From NCBI GenBank assembly GCA_023374045.1, contig CM041780.1:165965074-166029073 (forward strand): a stretch of DNA of 64,000 nt, written 5' to 3'. Position numbers and translations under genes: made by a program. Below are positions 26,192 through 37,341 of the stretch, in pieces. The number at the start of each line of letters is the position of its first letter. Positions within the stretch are counted from its first letter, which is position 1. The notes under the pieces are model-generated. The model ran no database searches. It was not told where the DNA came from and was given only the letters and a program-made list of their open reading frames with translations. The DNA is from Limonium bicolor (taxonomy: Eukaryota > Streptophyta > Magnoliopsida > Caryophyllales > Plumbaginaceae).

Positions 26192-26431
26192 TGAAGAGAT
26201 GAGCCAATATGAGAATGAAGATCAAAGCGCAAAGCAAGAAATGAAAAAACCAAGGAAAACAGAGGCTGGAAAGAGAACTCTCGCTAAATTAAGCTCTTGA
26301 TAGTTCAGGATTTTTTATTAATGAGAATTGTTGGTGTAACAAAAAAGGAAAGTAGTAATAACGAATTGGAGTTGCCAATTAGTACCTAAATAACCAAAGA
26401 TAACAAAACTACATCGTTTTGTTACTCAACA
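26192..26431 (-). mobile_element. 5' LTR (240 bp) of the degenerate Copia element
   Basis: Bounded by TG at 26192 and CA at 26431, directly next to the initiator-Met-type PBS. On the minus strand it runs TGTTGAGTAAC... to ...CATCTCTTCA. I did not locate a matching 3' LTR on the left, so the element is probably 3'-truncated. Confidence 0.65.
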
Positions 26432-26535
26432 TGACCCTATTTGATATTAACCATTCAATTGCAAAATCATTTGAAAATGGATGACACACCAACTATTATT
26501 ATTGTAGTAAGTCATTATGATTTTACTTTTAAAAA

Positions 26536-26958
26536 AAGGAAATTTTCACCAAATACTATTGAGTTTTGCTTAATTCACGATATACCACTGTGTTTTAAAA
26601 TTACATAGGATAACATTTAGTTTTTACTTATTTCACCATATAACACTCTGTTTCATATCTTGCTAAATGTTCCATTAATATCCCTAGAAAAAAGACTAAA
26701 CTACCCATATAAATAGTTAAACAAAAGTTGTGTCTTATGAAATTTATCTTTATGACAAATTACTTTCAAGTTGTTAATTAATAACAGGGGTAGTTTAGTC
26801 ATTTTCCTAGAATATTAATGGAACATTTAACAAAATATGAGACATAGTGTTATCTAATGAAATAAGTAAAAATTTACTGTTATCCTGTGTAATTTTAAAA
26901 ACACAATGATATATCGTGAATTTAGCAAAACCTCGGCGATGTTTGGTGAAATTTCCTT
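26536..26958. mobile_element. Foldback MITE, copy 1
   Basis: The ends form a long inverted repeat: AAGGAAATTTTCACCAAATA with TTAATTCACGATATACCA on the left mirrors TATATCGTGAATTTAGC...GGTGAAATTTCCTT on the right, and the arms continue inward (TTACTTATTT against AAATAAGTAA; CCATTAATAT against ATATTAATGG). There is no coding capacity. A close relative lies at 27724-28103. Confidence 0.8.
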
Positions 26959-27723
26959 AAAATATAACCAAAATCATTTGAAAAGTGAAGAGTCTATAGT
27001 AAGTCATTGTTTCTAAAACTGTACTTCACTAGTAAACTAATTTAAGAATCATGTTTTGATATCTTATGGTCTTGGGTATATACTACTTCTTGATGAGAGA
27101 CAAATTGGTACTAGACTTCGGAGTTGATATATAATATCAATGATATTAAATTCCAGATCTTTGTACTGACGAATTGCATATTAATCTCAATGATATATTT
27201 TGATAAGGGTCATATACTATTCAAGACAGACCTTAGACTCCAGAGAATGTCCTTAATATTTGGTAGTTCCGCTAAGTGTATATGACGTGATCACAGTAGC
27301 TATCCGTTCGTCGATATTAAGCGTTCGAGCTGAATTTTGTTCAGAAATATTAGAAGTTTTTGGTTGTTTTAAATCAAATCTTTTTCGTAGCGTGACTCTA
27401 ATTTTTGTTGTGTACAATCTCAAAATATATATATATATATATAAATCTCCACTTTTTTAGCTATTTTTTTTATTGTTTCAGCCAATTTTTTTATTGTTTT
27501 AGTCAATTGATTCACAGTTAGTTTTTTAGAATTTGCATTAATTATAAAAAATAAGTTATCAATTTTTTAGAATTTGCAGTCATAGACACAATTAGGTATG
27601 CAGTTGAAAAAATATATTTTTAATTAATAAATATGGTTATTACAGATATTATATTATTCGATAACTTATTTAAATAACTTGTATCTTTTTCTAGAAGGTT
27701 GTTTATGATAGGGAAGGAAAAAA

Positions 27724-28103
27724 TTTAGGGAAATTTCACCAAATATCACTGAGTTTTTGCTTAATTCACGATATACCATTATGTTTTTAAAATTACACAG
27801 AATAACACTAAGTTTTTACTTATTTCATCATATAACACTCCATCTCACTAAATTACCCCTGTTATTAATTAACAACTTCAAAGTGATTTGTCATAGTGAT
27901 AAATTTCATAAGACACCACTTTTGTTTAACAATTTATATGGGTAGTTTAGTCTGTTTTCTAGGGATATTAATGGAACATTTAACAAAATATGAGACAGAG
28001 TGTTATCTGATGAAATAAGTAAAAACTTAGTGTTATCCTTTAAAACACAGTGGTATATCATGAATTAAGTAAAAAATCAGTGGTATTTGATGAAAATTAT
28101 CAA
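27724..28103. mobile_element. Foldback MITE, copy 2
   Basis: It shares the arms of copy 1 (GGGAAATTTCACCAAATA, TTAATTCACGATATACCA) and the inner boxes around GGTAGTTTAGT. The right arm is more decayed (TGGTATATCATGAATTAAG...GATGAAAATTATC). The two copies lie 766 bp apart in AT-rich DNA without genes. Confidence 0.75.
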
Positions 28104-29309
28104 AATTTTATTGTTACGTTTTATTATATCCGTCATATTATTATGAATAGTTTTAAAAATGATTTCTTTCAAACGAAACTGAATTTGTAAGTGATGAAAA
28201 AAAACGAACATTCCAACTAATGATTTTTAATTTAAAAACAGATAAAGGTAATTTTTTAACCGTTTAAATTCAATTCCGTTTGAACTAAATCATTTTAAAA
28301 CTATTTATAATCGGTAATATATTCTAGTTGAAATTAAATTATTCATCTAAAATAGAAAAAGTGAGTGTATATTTTCATAGTGGATGTGTAACTAAAAATA
28401 TGACTATAAAATGAAATATGAGTAAATATGGGATGGTAGAAAAAAGGAGTATAAAATTAGTAGGAGTTGAAACTTTTTAGCACAATCATCCAACTGTTCG
28501 ATTGGTCGGAATCTGATTGACCTATGTGTAGACTAGTAACGGTTCAAGTGTGGGACCAATTAATTAGACTAGCAAGTCATTATTGATCACCAATGCGATT
28601 TTCCCGGTAATAGTAAAATCAGACGCACATGTATATATCTATTGCGTGTTACATACTAGTACTATATTCTTGACCGACCGCATTAAAGTTTTGGTTTTTT
28701 GTTTCTACTTACCTCTTCTGTCTAAAAATCAAGACAAAGACCGACATAATTAAATTCATTTCCCATCACTTAATCATTCAAATCTGAATTCAATCAGTTC
28801 CATCTACCACCACACCACACCACTCCACTCCCAAAAATCTTACACATGTAGTAGAAAGAAGACAACTGTCTACAGTTGAAAGAAGAGACAGTTTACCTTA
28901 CCTATGGGTAACTACTAGATTCTCAAGTAAAAAACTTTTCTTTCATGTTTTAACCCTCATCTCCTAGATCTACCCTGTCGGTCGGATCGGATATAATCAA
29001 ATCAAATTCACCATGTAAAGTAACAGAACACAGTCACACAAATGCTGATTTCAAGCTCCTCATCCTGTATATTACAGTAATAACCTGTACATGAACAAAA
29101 CAAACAACACCACCCTCCTCTCCTACACTCTCCATCCCCTAAGGAAGACAATCAACCCTTCTTCATTTGGTTACTCGTAATAATCACAAAATTCATGTAA
29201 AATCGACAACACACTATAGTACTAGTAGTAGTAATTAAAATACTAGTAATACAAATAGACAAACAATTTCAATTCCCCTCAGAAATAACAAATTCATTTA
29301 ATTTTCAAA
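28104..29309. other. AT-rich intergenic region; 3' flank of the EPFL gene
   Basis: No coding region or repeat recognised. The part next to 29310 probably holds the 3' UTR of the minus-strand peptide gene. Pyrimidine-rich stretches at 28690-29160 show no larger structure. Confidence 0.5.
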
Positions 29310-29837
29310 TCAAGGATCATAAATTCGGTTCCTGCATCGACATTTCCATCCAAGTGGTTTGTAATTCGAGTACCTATCATTCCCTGCCGACCCACCATCA
29401 AACGACCACAACTGACCAGAAACCACCGCCGCCGCCTCCGCACCACCGCTCTCATCATCATCATTTCCCCTATAATTCCCATCATCAGCTGCTTGAATCA
29501 TCTGACTCGACATCACAGTGGGTGCCTGAACCGCCATGCAAGGGTGACAGAAGTTACACTTATTGTGACAGCTTGGTGGTCTTGAACCTAATCTCATCTT
29601 ATCTTCAGTCAACAGACCCCCGCCCTGAAAATTAATTATGTCAATCCCAGAAAAGGACAAACAAAGCGCCAAAACAAGATAAAATCAAAAACAAAAGCTT
29701 ATTACCCGTGAGCTGCTGGAAGTTGATGATAGATGCGGCGGGAAATCGGGTGGCAGGGAAGTGATGGTTAAAGAGTAAATAACGAGAAGATAAAGAAGGA
29801 TAACGATTGCTGAAGTGAGAATGGATTTGTTCACCAT
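29310..29837 (-). CDS. EPIDERMAL PATTERNING FACTOR-like secreted cysteine-rich peptide precursor
   Basis: Two exons: 29837-29706 (44 codons) and 29624-29310, with an 81-bp GT-AG intron; the first exon is too short to be found by an open-frame scan. The precursor is 148 aa. Residues 1-27 form a secretory signal (MVNKSILTSAIVILLYLLVI start). The C-terminal part has the EPF/EPFL cysteine pattern C-x3-C-x2-C-x2-C...C-x-C at residues 63, 67, 70, 73, 139 and 141, preceded by RLGSRPPSC and ending WKCRCRNRIYDP. Family members are apoplastic ligands of ERECTA-family receptor kinases acting in stomatal patterning and organ growth. The spacing and SNYKP-x-x-WKC end suggest the EPFL1-3 branch rather than EPF1/2 or stomagen, but the exact orthologue is uncertain. 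The loop between Cys73 and Cys139 is unusually long (65 residues) and rich in Asp, Gly and Ala. Confidence 0.85.
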
Positions 29838-31502
29838 GGCTGGTTAATACTATTACTGAACAAACATTTATAACGATGATGATAAGGTTTTGAGTTATTT
29901 CGGCTTTGGTGGTGAAATGAAGTAAAGACACTATTATGGAAACAGTAGTCTTCTTGGTAAACAATGAATAGATAGATAAGAGTGAGTGAGTGACAAACTT
30001 GGAAAAATCACTCACAAGTTACAACACAACCAACTTTTTTTTTTTTGCTGAATCAGTTTCTCTCAGAACGAAGATATAATAGTCAAAAAGGTTGAAACAA
30101 AAGAAAGATTGATGAGAATTGAATGAAAAGAGAGAAATCAAATGAGTGATATTGATTTGAATGCTCTTTCTTTCCTTCCTTTCTTTCTTTCTATCCGTCC
30201 GTATATGATTGTGGAGACCTAGAGAGAGAGAGAGAGAGAGGATGTGGCCTGTGGTTGAAACTTGAAATAAATGATGAGGTATGGTATGGGCCGTATGGTC
30301 TTATGTTAGAGAAGAAGAGATGGATATAAAAAAAAAAAAAAGACAGGAGAGAAAAAAGGTACTACTGTAATGAAAGAGTAATAGTACTGTTTAAAGGTTA
30401 GCAGTGTGTGAGAGACGAAGAAAGCAACTACACGAAATAGAAAGGGCAGAAAGTTGTAGCAAGTACCCCGTATCACAAGCAAAGACCCCTTTTTTTCTCC
30501 TTCTCTTCCTTTCGTGGGTGGCTGAGACAAAAGTGAGTTAGCTGTAGTAGAAAGCGAAAGGAATAGGTAACTTACAGAATAGAAATGTTTCAAGAAGTCA
30601 ATACTGTTAAAGGAGTTTAACAGTTGTAGTAACACCACCACCCACACCACCTTTCGTAGATTTTTGGTGTGTTTCTTTCTGGGTGGCAAGCAAGTGCATC
30701 TGCGACTGTCGATGGGAGGAATTGTGATGTGATTGCTTTTTTCTGATGCAGGAATGGAATCAAATTGACTCTTCACTGTTATAAATGAGAAAACAAACAA
30801 AAATCGGGTAAAAAATTGGGAAGTATATAATAAATGAGAAGTGGGGAAGAGAGGATTAAATTTTCTCTTCTGGGAAGATGATGTTTGTATGAATCTCTGA
30901 TAGATTGAATAATTGTCCTCAGAAAACCAATAAGAGTGCTGCTGCTGAAAGAGACACTCCTCCTGTCTTCTTATGGTCCCAACAGTGAAAATTTCATATT
31001 ATTGAATCCAACCACACAAAAAAATACCAAGGGTCTAATTTTGCCAAGTTTTGAAACTATCATCATATCTTCTGTTTGGAAATTGGACAGCAATTTAACA
31101 TCCTCTTCTGATCCCTAAGCGAAAATGTCAACCAAACGAGTGGATTGGTTCATTTCTCAAAAAGATGTTCCCAAAAATGAAGTGGTTCGTTTCTCAAGAA
31201 GTTGTTCTGATAGAAATTACAGCTTTTTAGTATTACTACTGTAAGGTAGTAGTAGTAGAGCAGTCAATAGTATACTCTGTTCGTTTACATTGGCGGTCAA
31301 AACTTGCTCCATTGAAGCAGAGATCTGTACTACCACAGGACTCTTTTCTCATACTTCAATACATTTTTACTGCTAATAATGCACATGAACAAATTGTCTA
31401 CCATGCATCCACATTAGTTTCTCTTCGTCTTATGTGTCCTAAATGGCTAGTAGCCATGAGATTTCCAGAAGAGATCTAGTACACCAACAATTTGAGTAGC
31501 TG
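29838..31502. promoter_or_regulatory. Upstream region of the EPFL gene / 3' flank of the 14-exon gene
   Basis: About 1.7 kb without a credible gene. It contains an (AG)n microsatellite at 30222-30240, which reads as a CT/GA tract in the 5' region of the EPFL gene, a pyrimidine-rich patch at 30170-30200, and a poly(T) run near 30033. The open minus frame at 30306-30800 lacks recognisable domains and I do not call it. Confidence 0.4.
30222..30240. repeat. (AG)n microsatellite upstream of the EPFL gene
   Basis: Nine to ten uninterrupted AG units about 385 bp upstream of the EPFL start codon. GA/CT tracts are common in plant core promoters and 5' UTRs. Confidence 0.85.
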
Positions 31503-34113
31503 TTAGCATCCGGAAGGAGTAGCATTTGATGATCGATAAAATTCCTCATCAACAATTATAGGCGGTATAGTCCATGATCCAAGTGGATGACCAGTTAAGT
31601 TTCCACCTGTGAAGCCACAAAAAAAAACAATCAACTTTAATTCAAAGAGAAACAAGGAAAAGCAGCCCACCATCAGACTGAGCGAGCAAGAAAAGAAACT
31701 CTCTGTTATTACCTTCTCTTGTGGCCTCTTCACACCTTCTTTTATAACTTGTTGCTAACACTGGATCTAAACATTTGAGTAATTGATCATACTTCTCTTC
31801 CACCTCAGTAATGTATTTTGCCTGATAAGATGCAGATAATGATTATCAACGTGAGCTATAGCACCCTCCTTTCAGGGAAGAATGATGCAACATAGAGCTT
31901 CAGATGCTCCGTACGTACCAACATGGTTGGTGCTGTCGCAGGTCCATACAGTCGGACAAACATGCGCAGAACATTGAAGCTATTCTCTACAACATCTTCC
32001 TAGAAGTTATATAGATATATGGAAAAAAAAAAAAAAGATAAGATGACGAAGTTCAAAAAGATCCAACTGAAAAACCATAAGGCTTACTTACTGACCTCAT
32101 AGTCGAACCTGGTGAATATCATCAGCTAAGTTCAACAAATACTTGCCGAGTTTGTTCATAATTAGCAAGGAAAAGAAAATAACAGGCAGGATTAACCATC
32201 TTTATTACTGAATAGAAAAGAGTATTTGATGGGAATAAGCAACCAATATAAATAAGGAACTCACAAGTCATCTGCTATTTCCACAAGTAATTCCGAGGTC
32301 GACAGGAATTCCATGTGCAATTCATTTACCTGGGCCATAGATATGTTACTGAGGTCATTAACTTAGTTACACCAAATATTTGCTGAATCTCATAAACATG
32401 AGGCAATATCATTGAAAGATCAGATGCTTATGGTGGACCATGACGGACCTGTTGTCTTCTCAGCTGATACAAAAGCAGGTTTAGCACTCTGTAGTCAAAT
32501 GATTTCAAATGAATTGCTCTCTTCACATCTTCAACTGAAATCTGTGCAAGCAAGGAAGCTAAATAATTCTACTTTCACTCGGGACATTAAACCACGGGCT
32601 ACCACAATTCCAGCTGCACAGAATTAACAGTAAAATGTGAAAGTACCTTCGATTTGTCTATAGACTCACTACTACAAAGCTTTCTTTCCAGCTTCCAATA
32701 CTCTTCTCCACATCTCAACTCTTCTTCAATTCTACAAATTCCAGCATGATAGATGTCATGATTTAACGATCACTCTGGAATATGCTGCCAACGTTATGAG
32801 TCTAAAGTAAGAAGCTTTACTACAGAAGAGGACAGACCAAAGCCACCTCTCTGTTAGCAGTTGATTTTGCTCCAGTAAGATGGCAAGGGGCTTAAACGGA
32901 TCTGATTCTAAGGCTTTCGAGAGACAACCAGCATAACTAGCATCATTCCCCTAAAAGGTGTTTCAATAAATCATTTATTATCTTTAGTTTCTTTAATCAA
33001 GGTACAGCAAAGCGCAAGCATTGTTTGTTTCAAGTACACTCACCACCACTTGATGTGCTTCACCAGATATGGAAGGTGTTTTGCTTAACAACTTTTCATT
33101 CATAGCATCCAACTGCGTGAGCAAGGCCTCTATGTTAATTACTGTCTTGCGGCATAATGAATCCTGGTATATTCATCTAGTTGAACGATCAGAAAGCTGA
33201 GTATGATTGATATACAATACCTGGTAGATATAGCTTTCAGTGAATGAAAGAATCGGTAGGAATTTGAATACAGATTCAGGCCTATTTGTATCCATTCCGT
33301 GAAACATGAAGTATGATCTGCACTGCTTAAAGAACAAAAACATGGCTATAATCACCCAATGTGACAAGAAGACATGAATATGGAAGACAGACACTTAGGT
33401 TAGCATACAAAGTCTTCAAGCGTTGAATTTGCCCTTTGCATTGCATCCAGCCCAATCAAACCCGTATTTCTAAACAGAATCGGGAGAGTATCATCATCAT
33501 CATCAATTCTCTTGTCAAATCTTTCATGTGAAAGCGAACCGCCCTTTGAGATTGAATTATAGCCTGAGAAAAAGAATGTCAATACATTGACCACCATTGT
33601 CATTTATGATTGAAAGAGGAAAGAAATGAATTGCGCTACACTGCAGTACCGTTTTCGTCGACCTGAAACTTCAACCCTTTCTCTAAAGTAGCAGCTGAAA
33701 TCTAGAAGGATAGAGAAATATGAATGAAGGTGAAAACAGATGATAAATTTCCAATTTTTCGTTTAACGAAGTAGAAGAAGAATGAGGTCTCACCGTTGGC
33801 AAATGGTGGGAAATCAAACGGCATCTATCGTCAACACTGAGTTCGCCACAGGGCTTCATCTAATTCCCCAGCGGATCAAAAATAACCATAGCTGATCAGA
33901 AGGGATGGACAAATAAATGAGTGAAAGTGAAGATTATATATAGCACAGTATTTGTTTTACCATGAAACGGCAGAAGTTCGCAAGGAAGCGGCGTGAATCA
34001 TCTGGGTGTTTAGTAAGAGAGGAAAGCTCTTCATTGCCAGATGCTATTATACCTTCTGATTCCATCATGACCATCATCCGCTGCAACTCTTCTAGTTCCT
34101 TCAGACTTTCCAT
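31503..34113 (-). CDS. Unrecognised conserved-looking protein, 14 exons, 433 aa
   Basis: Exons on the minus strand: 34113-33961, 33859-33794, 33701-33650, 33563-33409, 33322-33221, 33163-33044, 32950-32847, 32731-32647, 32541-32449, 32329-32265, 32108-32096, 31999-31919, 31821-31713, 31606-31503. All junctions are GT-AG, phases agree and the sum is 1302 nt. It starts MESLKELEELQRMM and ends with a WTIPPIIVDEEF segment. I see no signal peptide, membrane segment or named domain. The composition is mostly helical and charged, with a short Asp run (IDDDDDT) and the best-looking block around NVLRMFVRLYGPAT. DDLFD at residues 330-334 resembles a prenyl-synthase DDxxD motif, but I see no other support for that. 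Exon 11 is a 13-nt microexon. The next upstream feature is a Copia insertion 646 bp away. I do not assign a function. Confidence 0.8.
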
Positions 34114-34759
34114 TTGTTCTCCTGCCTCTCCTTCCCCTCAGCTTAATTTAGTAGTAGTTAATTTCAAAACCTAATTGAAAAGCTCATACTTTTTTTCCCA
34201 CGCCCTTCTGAGAAGGGAAGGAGCTTGAGAAACCCAATCAGCGGGAAGGTCATGAGCGCAAATAGGTAATACTGGCAACAGAGCTACGCTGTTAATCGAA
34301 CGGTTCAGTTTTGTGCTGGGTGATGTCAGTTAGGTAGTGTTTTATAATTCACCATTACAATATGTCACAAAAAAAATTTTGAAATTCACAATATACATAT
34401 TTGGTAACACATACGTGGAAAGTGATCATTTTATATTTGACTTAAATTTTTTTAAAGTCATTGGTTTTATAATGGCTATTTTTATTTATTTTAAAGATTC
34501 ATAATATACCCATGTTTTTTATAAAAAAAATAATATGTCATTGTTTTTCTTTTAAACTACTATAACGGCTAGTTCTAATGGCTAGTTCAAACGGTTAGTT
34601 TGACTTCAATAGCTTTTTTTTGCTATATAAGCACCCTCTTCTTATACAAACTGGACACAAACTTCATACTAAGTTTGGAGGTCAACCCCTCGAACATGCG
34701 AATCATTACTATTCGGTTAGAAGTTATAAAGCATCGTATGAGTACAACATCCAACATAT
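34114..34759. promoter_or_regulatory. Upstream region of the 14-exon gene
   Basis: The first 240 bp are GC-balanced and probably hold the core promoter and 5' UTR. Bases 34350-34560 are AT-rich and contain a diverged direct repeat (ATATGTCAC-A8 and ATTCACAATATAC near 34359; ATTCATAATATACCC and AATATGTCATTG near 34497). No gene is recognised. It ends at the Copia insertion. Confidence 0.4.
34755..34759. repeat. Target-site duplication CATAT, left copy
   Basis: CATAT directly before the LTR start; the identical copy is at 40147-40151 on the other side of the element. Confidence 0.9.
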
Positions 34760-35037
34760 TGAAAAGGTTCAGCAAGCAAGATTGATTCAAGAAGGAAGAA
34801 CTTCTTCTTTTATTTCTAGAATAAGAAAACAAGGTTACAGGAAGGAGACCAGTCTCGTGGTCTTTACTTGCTCACTATATTATCGTACTACAAACAGCTA
34901 ACCTATACATATATATATTACCGAGTTGTACAACAACGGTAATATATTTACTAGTACCGTGACATAACAGAGAGAGAGGACGGAGTGAAATACATAACAG
35001 ATAGATATAAACAGCTATATATCTATATATCGTAACA
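34760..35037 (-). mobile_element. 3' LTR (278 bp) of the full-length Copia element
   Basis: TG...CA-bounded and nearly identical to 39867-40146: four substitutions, all transitions, and one 2-bp indel. It lies on the 3' side of the minus-strand element, next to a polypurine tract. Confidence 0.92.
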
Positions 35038-35049
35038 CCCTCCCTCAAA
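35038..35049 (-). other. Polypurine tract of the Copia element
   Basis: On the minus strand TTTGAGGGAGGG directly precedes the 3' LTR start, the expected plus-strand primer position. Confidence 0.8.
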
Positions 35050-35095
35050 GGTCACATGCCTACAGTGTGGACTTTGCAGAAACAACAATAGCTGT

Positions 35096-37291
35096 TCACA
35101 CTAGTCTCATTCCTAGCTGTCGTGTAACCACTGGGTAATCTTTTCCAGCCAGGGTTTTGGTGAGGATGTCTGGCGGCTGCTGATCTGAAGGGACAAACTG
35201 GACGTTGATCATACCATCTTTGATGTTTTGCCGGACAAAATGGCAGTCAACTTCTATATGTTTTGTGCGCTCGTGGAAGACTGGGTTGCGCGCTATGTAG
35301 ACAGCAGATTGGCTATCAGACTTTAGTGGTATTGGAAGAATGCCTTCTATCTCCAGCTCATGAAGCAATCTGGAAAGCCAGCTTAGCTCTGCTGTTGTCT
35401 GCCGCAATGCTCTGTATTCTGCTTCTGCAGATGATAGGGTAACACTGCTTTGCTTCTTGGCTTTCCAGGAGATTGGTGAACCTCCTAGTTCTATGTAGTA
35501 CCCACTGATGGATTTTCTGGTGTTGGGACAACCTGCCCAATCAGCATCACAGAAGGCTGTTAGTTTAAAAGAAGCAGATTTGTTATAAATCAGGCCATAG
35601 CCTGTTGTTCCTTTGATGTACCGGACTGTATGCAGCGCTGCTTTCAGGTGGGGTATCTCGTGGTTCCTGCAAAATTGACTCAAGAGCTGTATGGTAAAAC
35701 ATAAATCAGGCCTTGTATGAGCTAAGAAACTTATTTTTCCTATGAGTTTTCTATACAACAGGGGATCTTTGAGGAGATTTCCTTGTTCTTTTAAAAGCTT
35801 GTTCAGTTCTAAAGGGCCAGCAGTGCTCTTAGTATTTTCACAACCAAATTCTTTCACAAGACTTTCTGAGTATTGTTTTTGAGTGACAACAATGCCTGCT
35901 GCTGTGTGAATAAAATGCATTCCCAGGAAATAACTGTTTTGCCCCAAGTCTTTGATTTTAAACCTACTGTCTAGTTGTTGTTTGATTGATTCAATCATTT
36001 CGGTGTCGCTACATGTTAATATAATATCATCGACATAAACAGCCAAGTAAACAGATAAGCCATTTCTTTTCCTTGAAAACAAAGAGTAGTCATTGAGAGA
36101 TTGCTGAAAACCAAAGCTAATCAGAAAGCTACTCAACTTTTCATGTCATTGCCTTGAGGCCTGCTTTAAGCCATAGAGGGATTTCCTAAGCTTGCACACT
36201 TGTAAAGTATCGGTATTTCTATAACCTAAAGGCATTTCCATGTAGACATCTTCCTCTAAGTCCCCATGCAAGAAAGCATTATTAATGTCAAGTTGAGTAA
36301 TTTTCCAGTTTCTTTTACTGCTGACAGCAATCAAAGTTCTAATAGTGGTGAATTTTATGACAGGAGAGAAAGTTTCTTGATAGTCTATTCCATGCCTTTG
36401 GGTATACCCTTTAACCACTAGCCTTGCTTTGTATCTCTCTAGAGTTCCATCCCCCTTATATTTCAGCTTATAAACCCACTTGCAGCCTATCGTTTTCTTT
36501 CCCTTTGGTAGGTCCACTATATCCCAGGTTTGATTTCTTTCTAATGCCCTAAACTCCTCTTTCATTGCTTCTATCCATTCCTTACTTTTAATGGCTTCAT
36601 AATAATCTGTGGGTTCCCTTTCTTTTTCAGTGGAGACAGTGGCTGCTAAAAAGAGTTTGCTATAACATGCAAGGTTAGTACTGGTTGCAATTTGGATAGT
36701 TCTTTCAGGTATAAGCATGGAACAAAGAGAAAAGCTCCCATCTAAGCATGTTTCCTTTTCTGGGTGTGCATGGTAGGTAGGTTCACAGTTATTCAGACGA
36801 TTACTCAAAATTGAAGAAAAAGGATCAAGGAACTTAGCTGATTCTCGTGTGTGTGATGCATCTGATGTTGTGGCTTTCCCAATAATGTAGTCCTGGAGAT
36901 AAGTAGGATGGCTTCTGGTCCTTGTAGATCTTCTTAAAGCAGGAGTAATGTCTTGAGCTTGTCTTGGTTCCTCTGTTTGTGCGCCTTCTGGGTGTCTGTC
37001 TTCTGTTGTTGTAGCATCTGTTGCATCTGTTTGATGCTGCTGTTCTGTTTCTTCTTCACAGAGAAAAGGATTAATATGCTCAAGGGGGAAAATAGACGGC
37101 AGAAAAGAATTGTCATCATTGTTAGTCACACATGTTTCTTCCCTAGTATTTTTACTTTTCTGTGGGTTTCTGTAGGGATAGATGTTCTCATAGAATCTAA
37201 CATCCCGATTGACTAGGATTTTATCATAGTCTAGATCCAAGAGCTTGTAACCCTTCTTGTTAGGAGCATATCCTAAGAAAACAGCTTTCAC
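35096..37291 (-). pseudogene. Copia reverse transcriptase and RNase H, interrupted by one stop
   Basis: A single reading frame of 732 codons with one internal TGA at 36146-36148. N-terminal [22 protein letters not shown], then RLVVKGYTQ and the catalytic [15 protein letters not shown] (first Asp). After [10 protein letters not shown] the stop replaces the Trp usually found there. The frame then continues with AVYVDDIILTCSD (YVDD box), the RNase H block SSAEAEYRAL and the TKHIEVDCHFVR motif, ending shortly before the PPT. The 5' end of this frame begins in the integrase-RT hinge, after a frameshift from the integrase frame. Replication functions are those of a Ty1/Copia polymerase; the product is not complete as read. 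Confidence 0.9.
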
Positions 37292-37341
37292 AGACCTAGA
37301 AGAAAACTTATCATGAGAATCTTGATTAATATGAGCAAAAC

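Noticed and set aside
30306..30800. 164-codon minus-strand open frame upstream of the EPFL gene
   Set aside because: No domain or homologue signature; pyrimidine-rich promoter or UTR sequence gives long open frames by composition.
32096..32329. DDLFD motif as evidence for a terpene or prenyl synthase
   Set aside because: No second metal-binding motif (NSE/DTE or second DDxxD) and no other family feature; kept only as a question.
32847..32950. Donor at TTTGGTCTG for exon 7 of the 14-exon gene, which would lengthen it
   Set aside because: It creates an immediate stop at the next junction; the donor GAGAG/GTGGCT keeps the frame.
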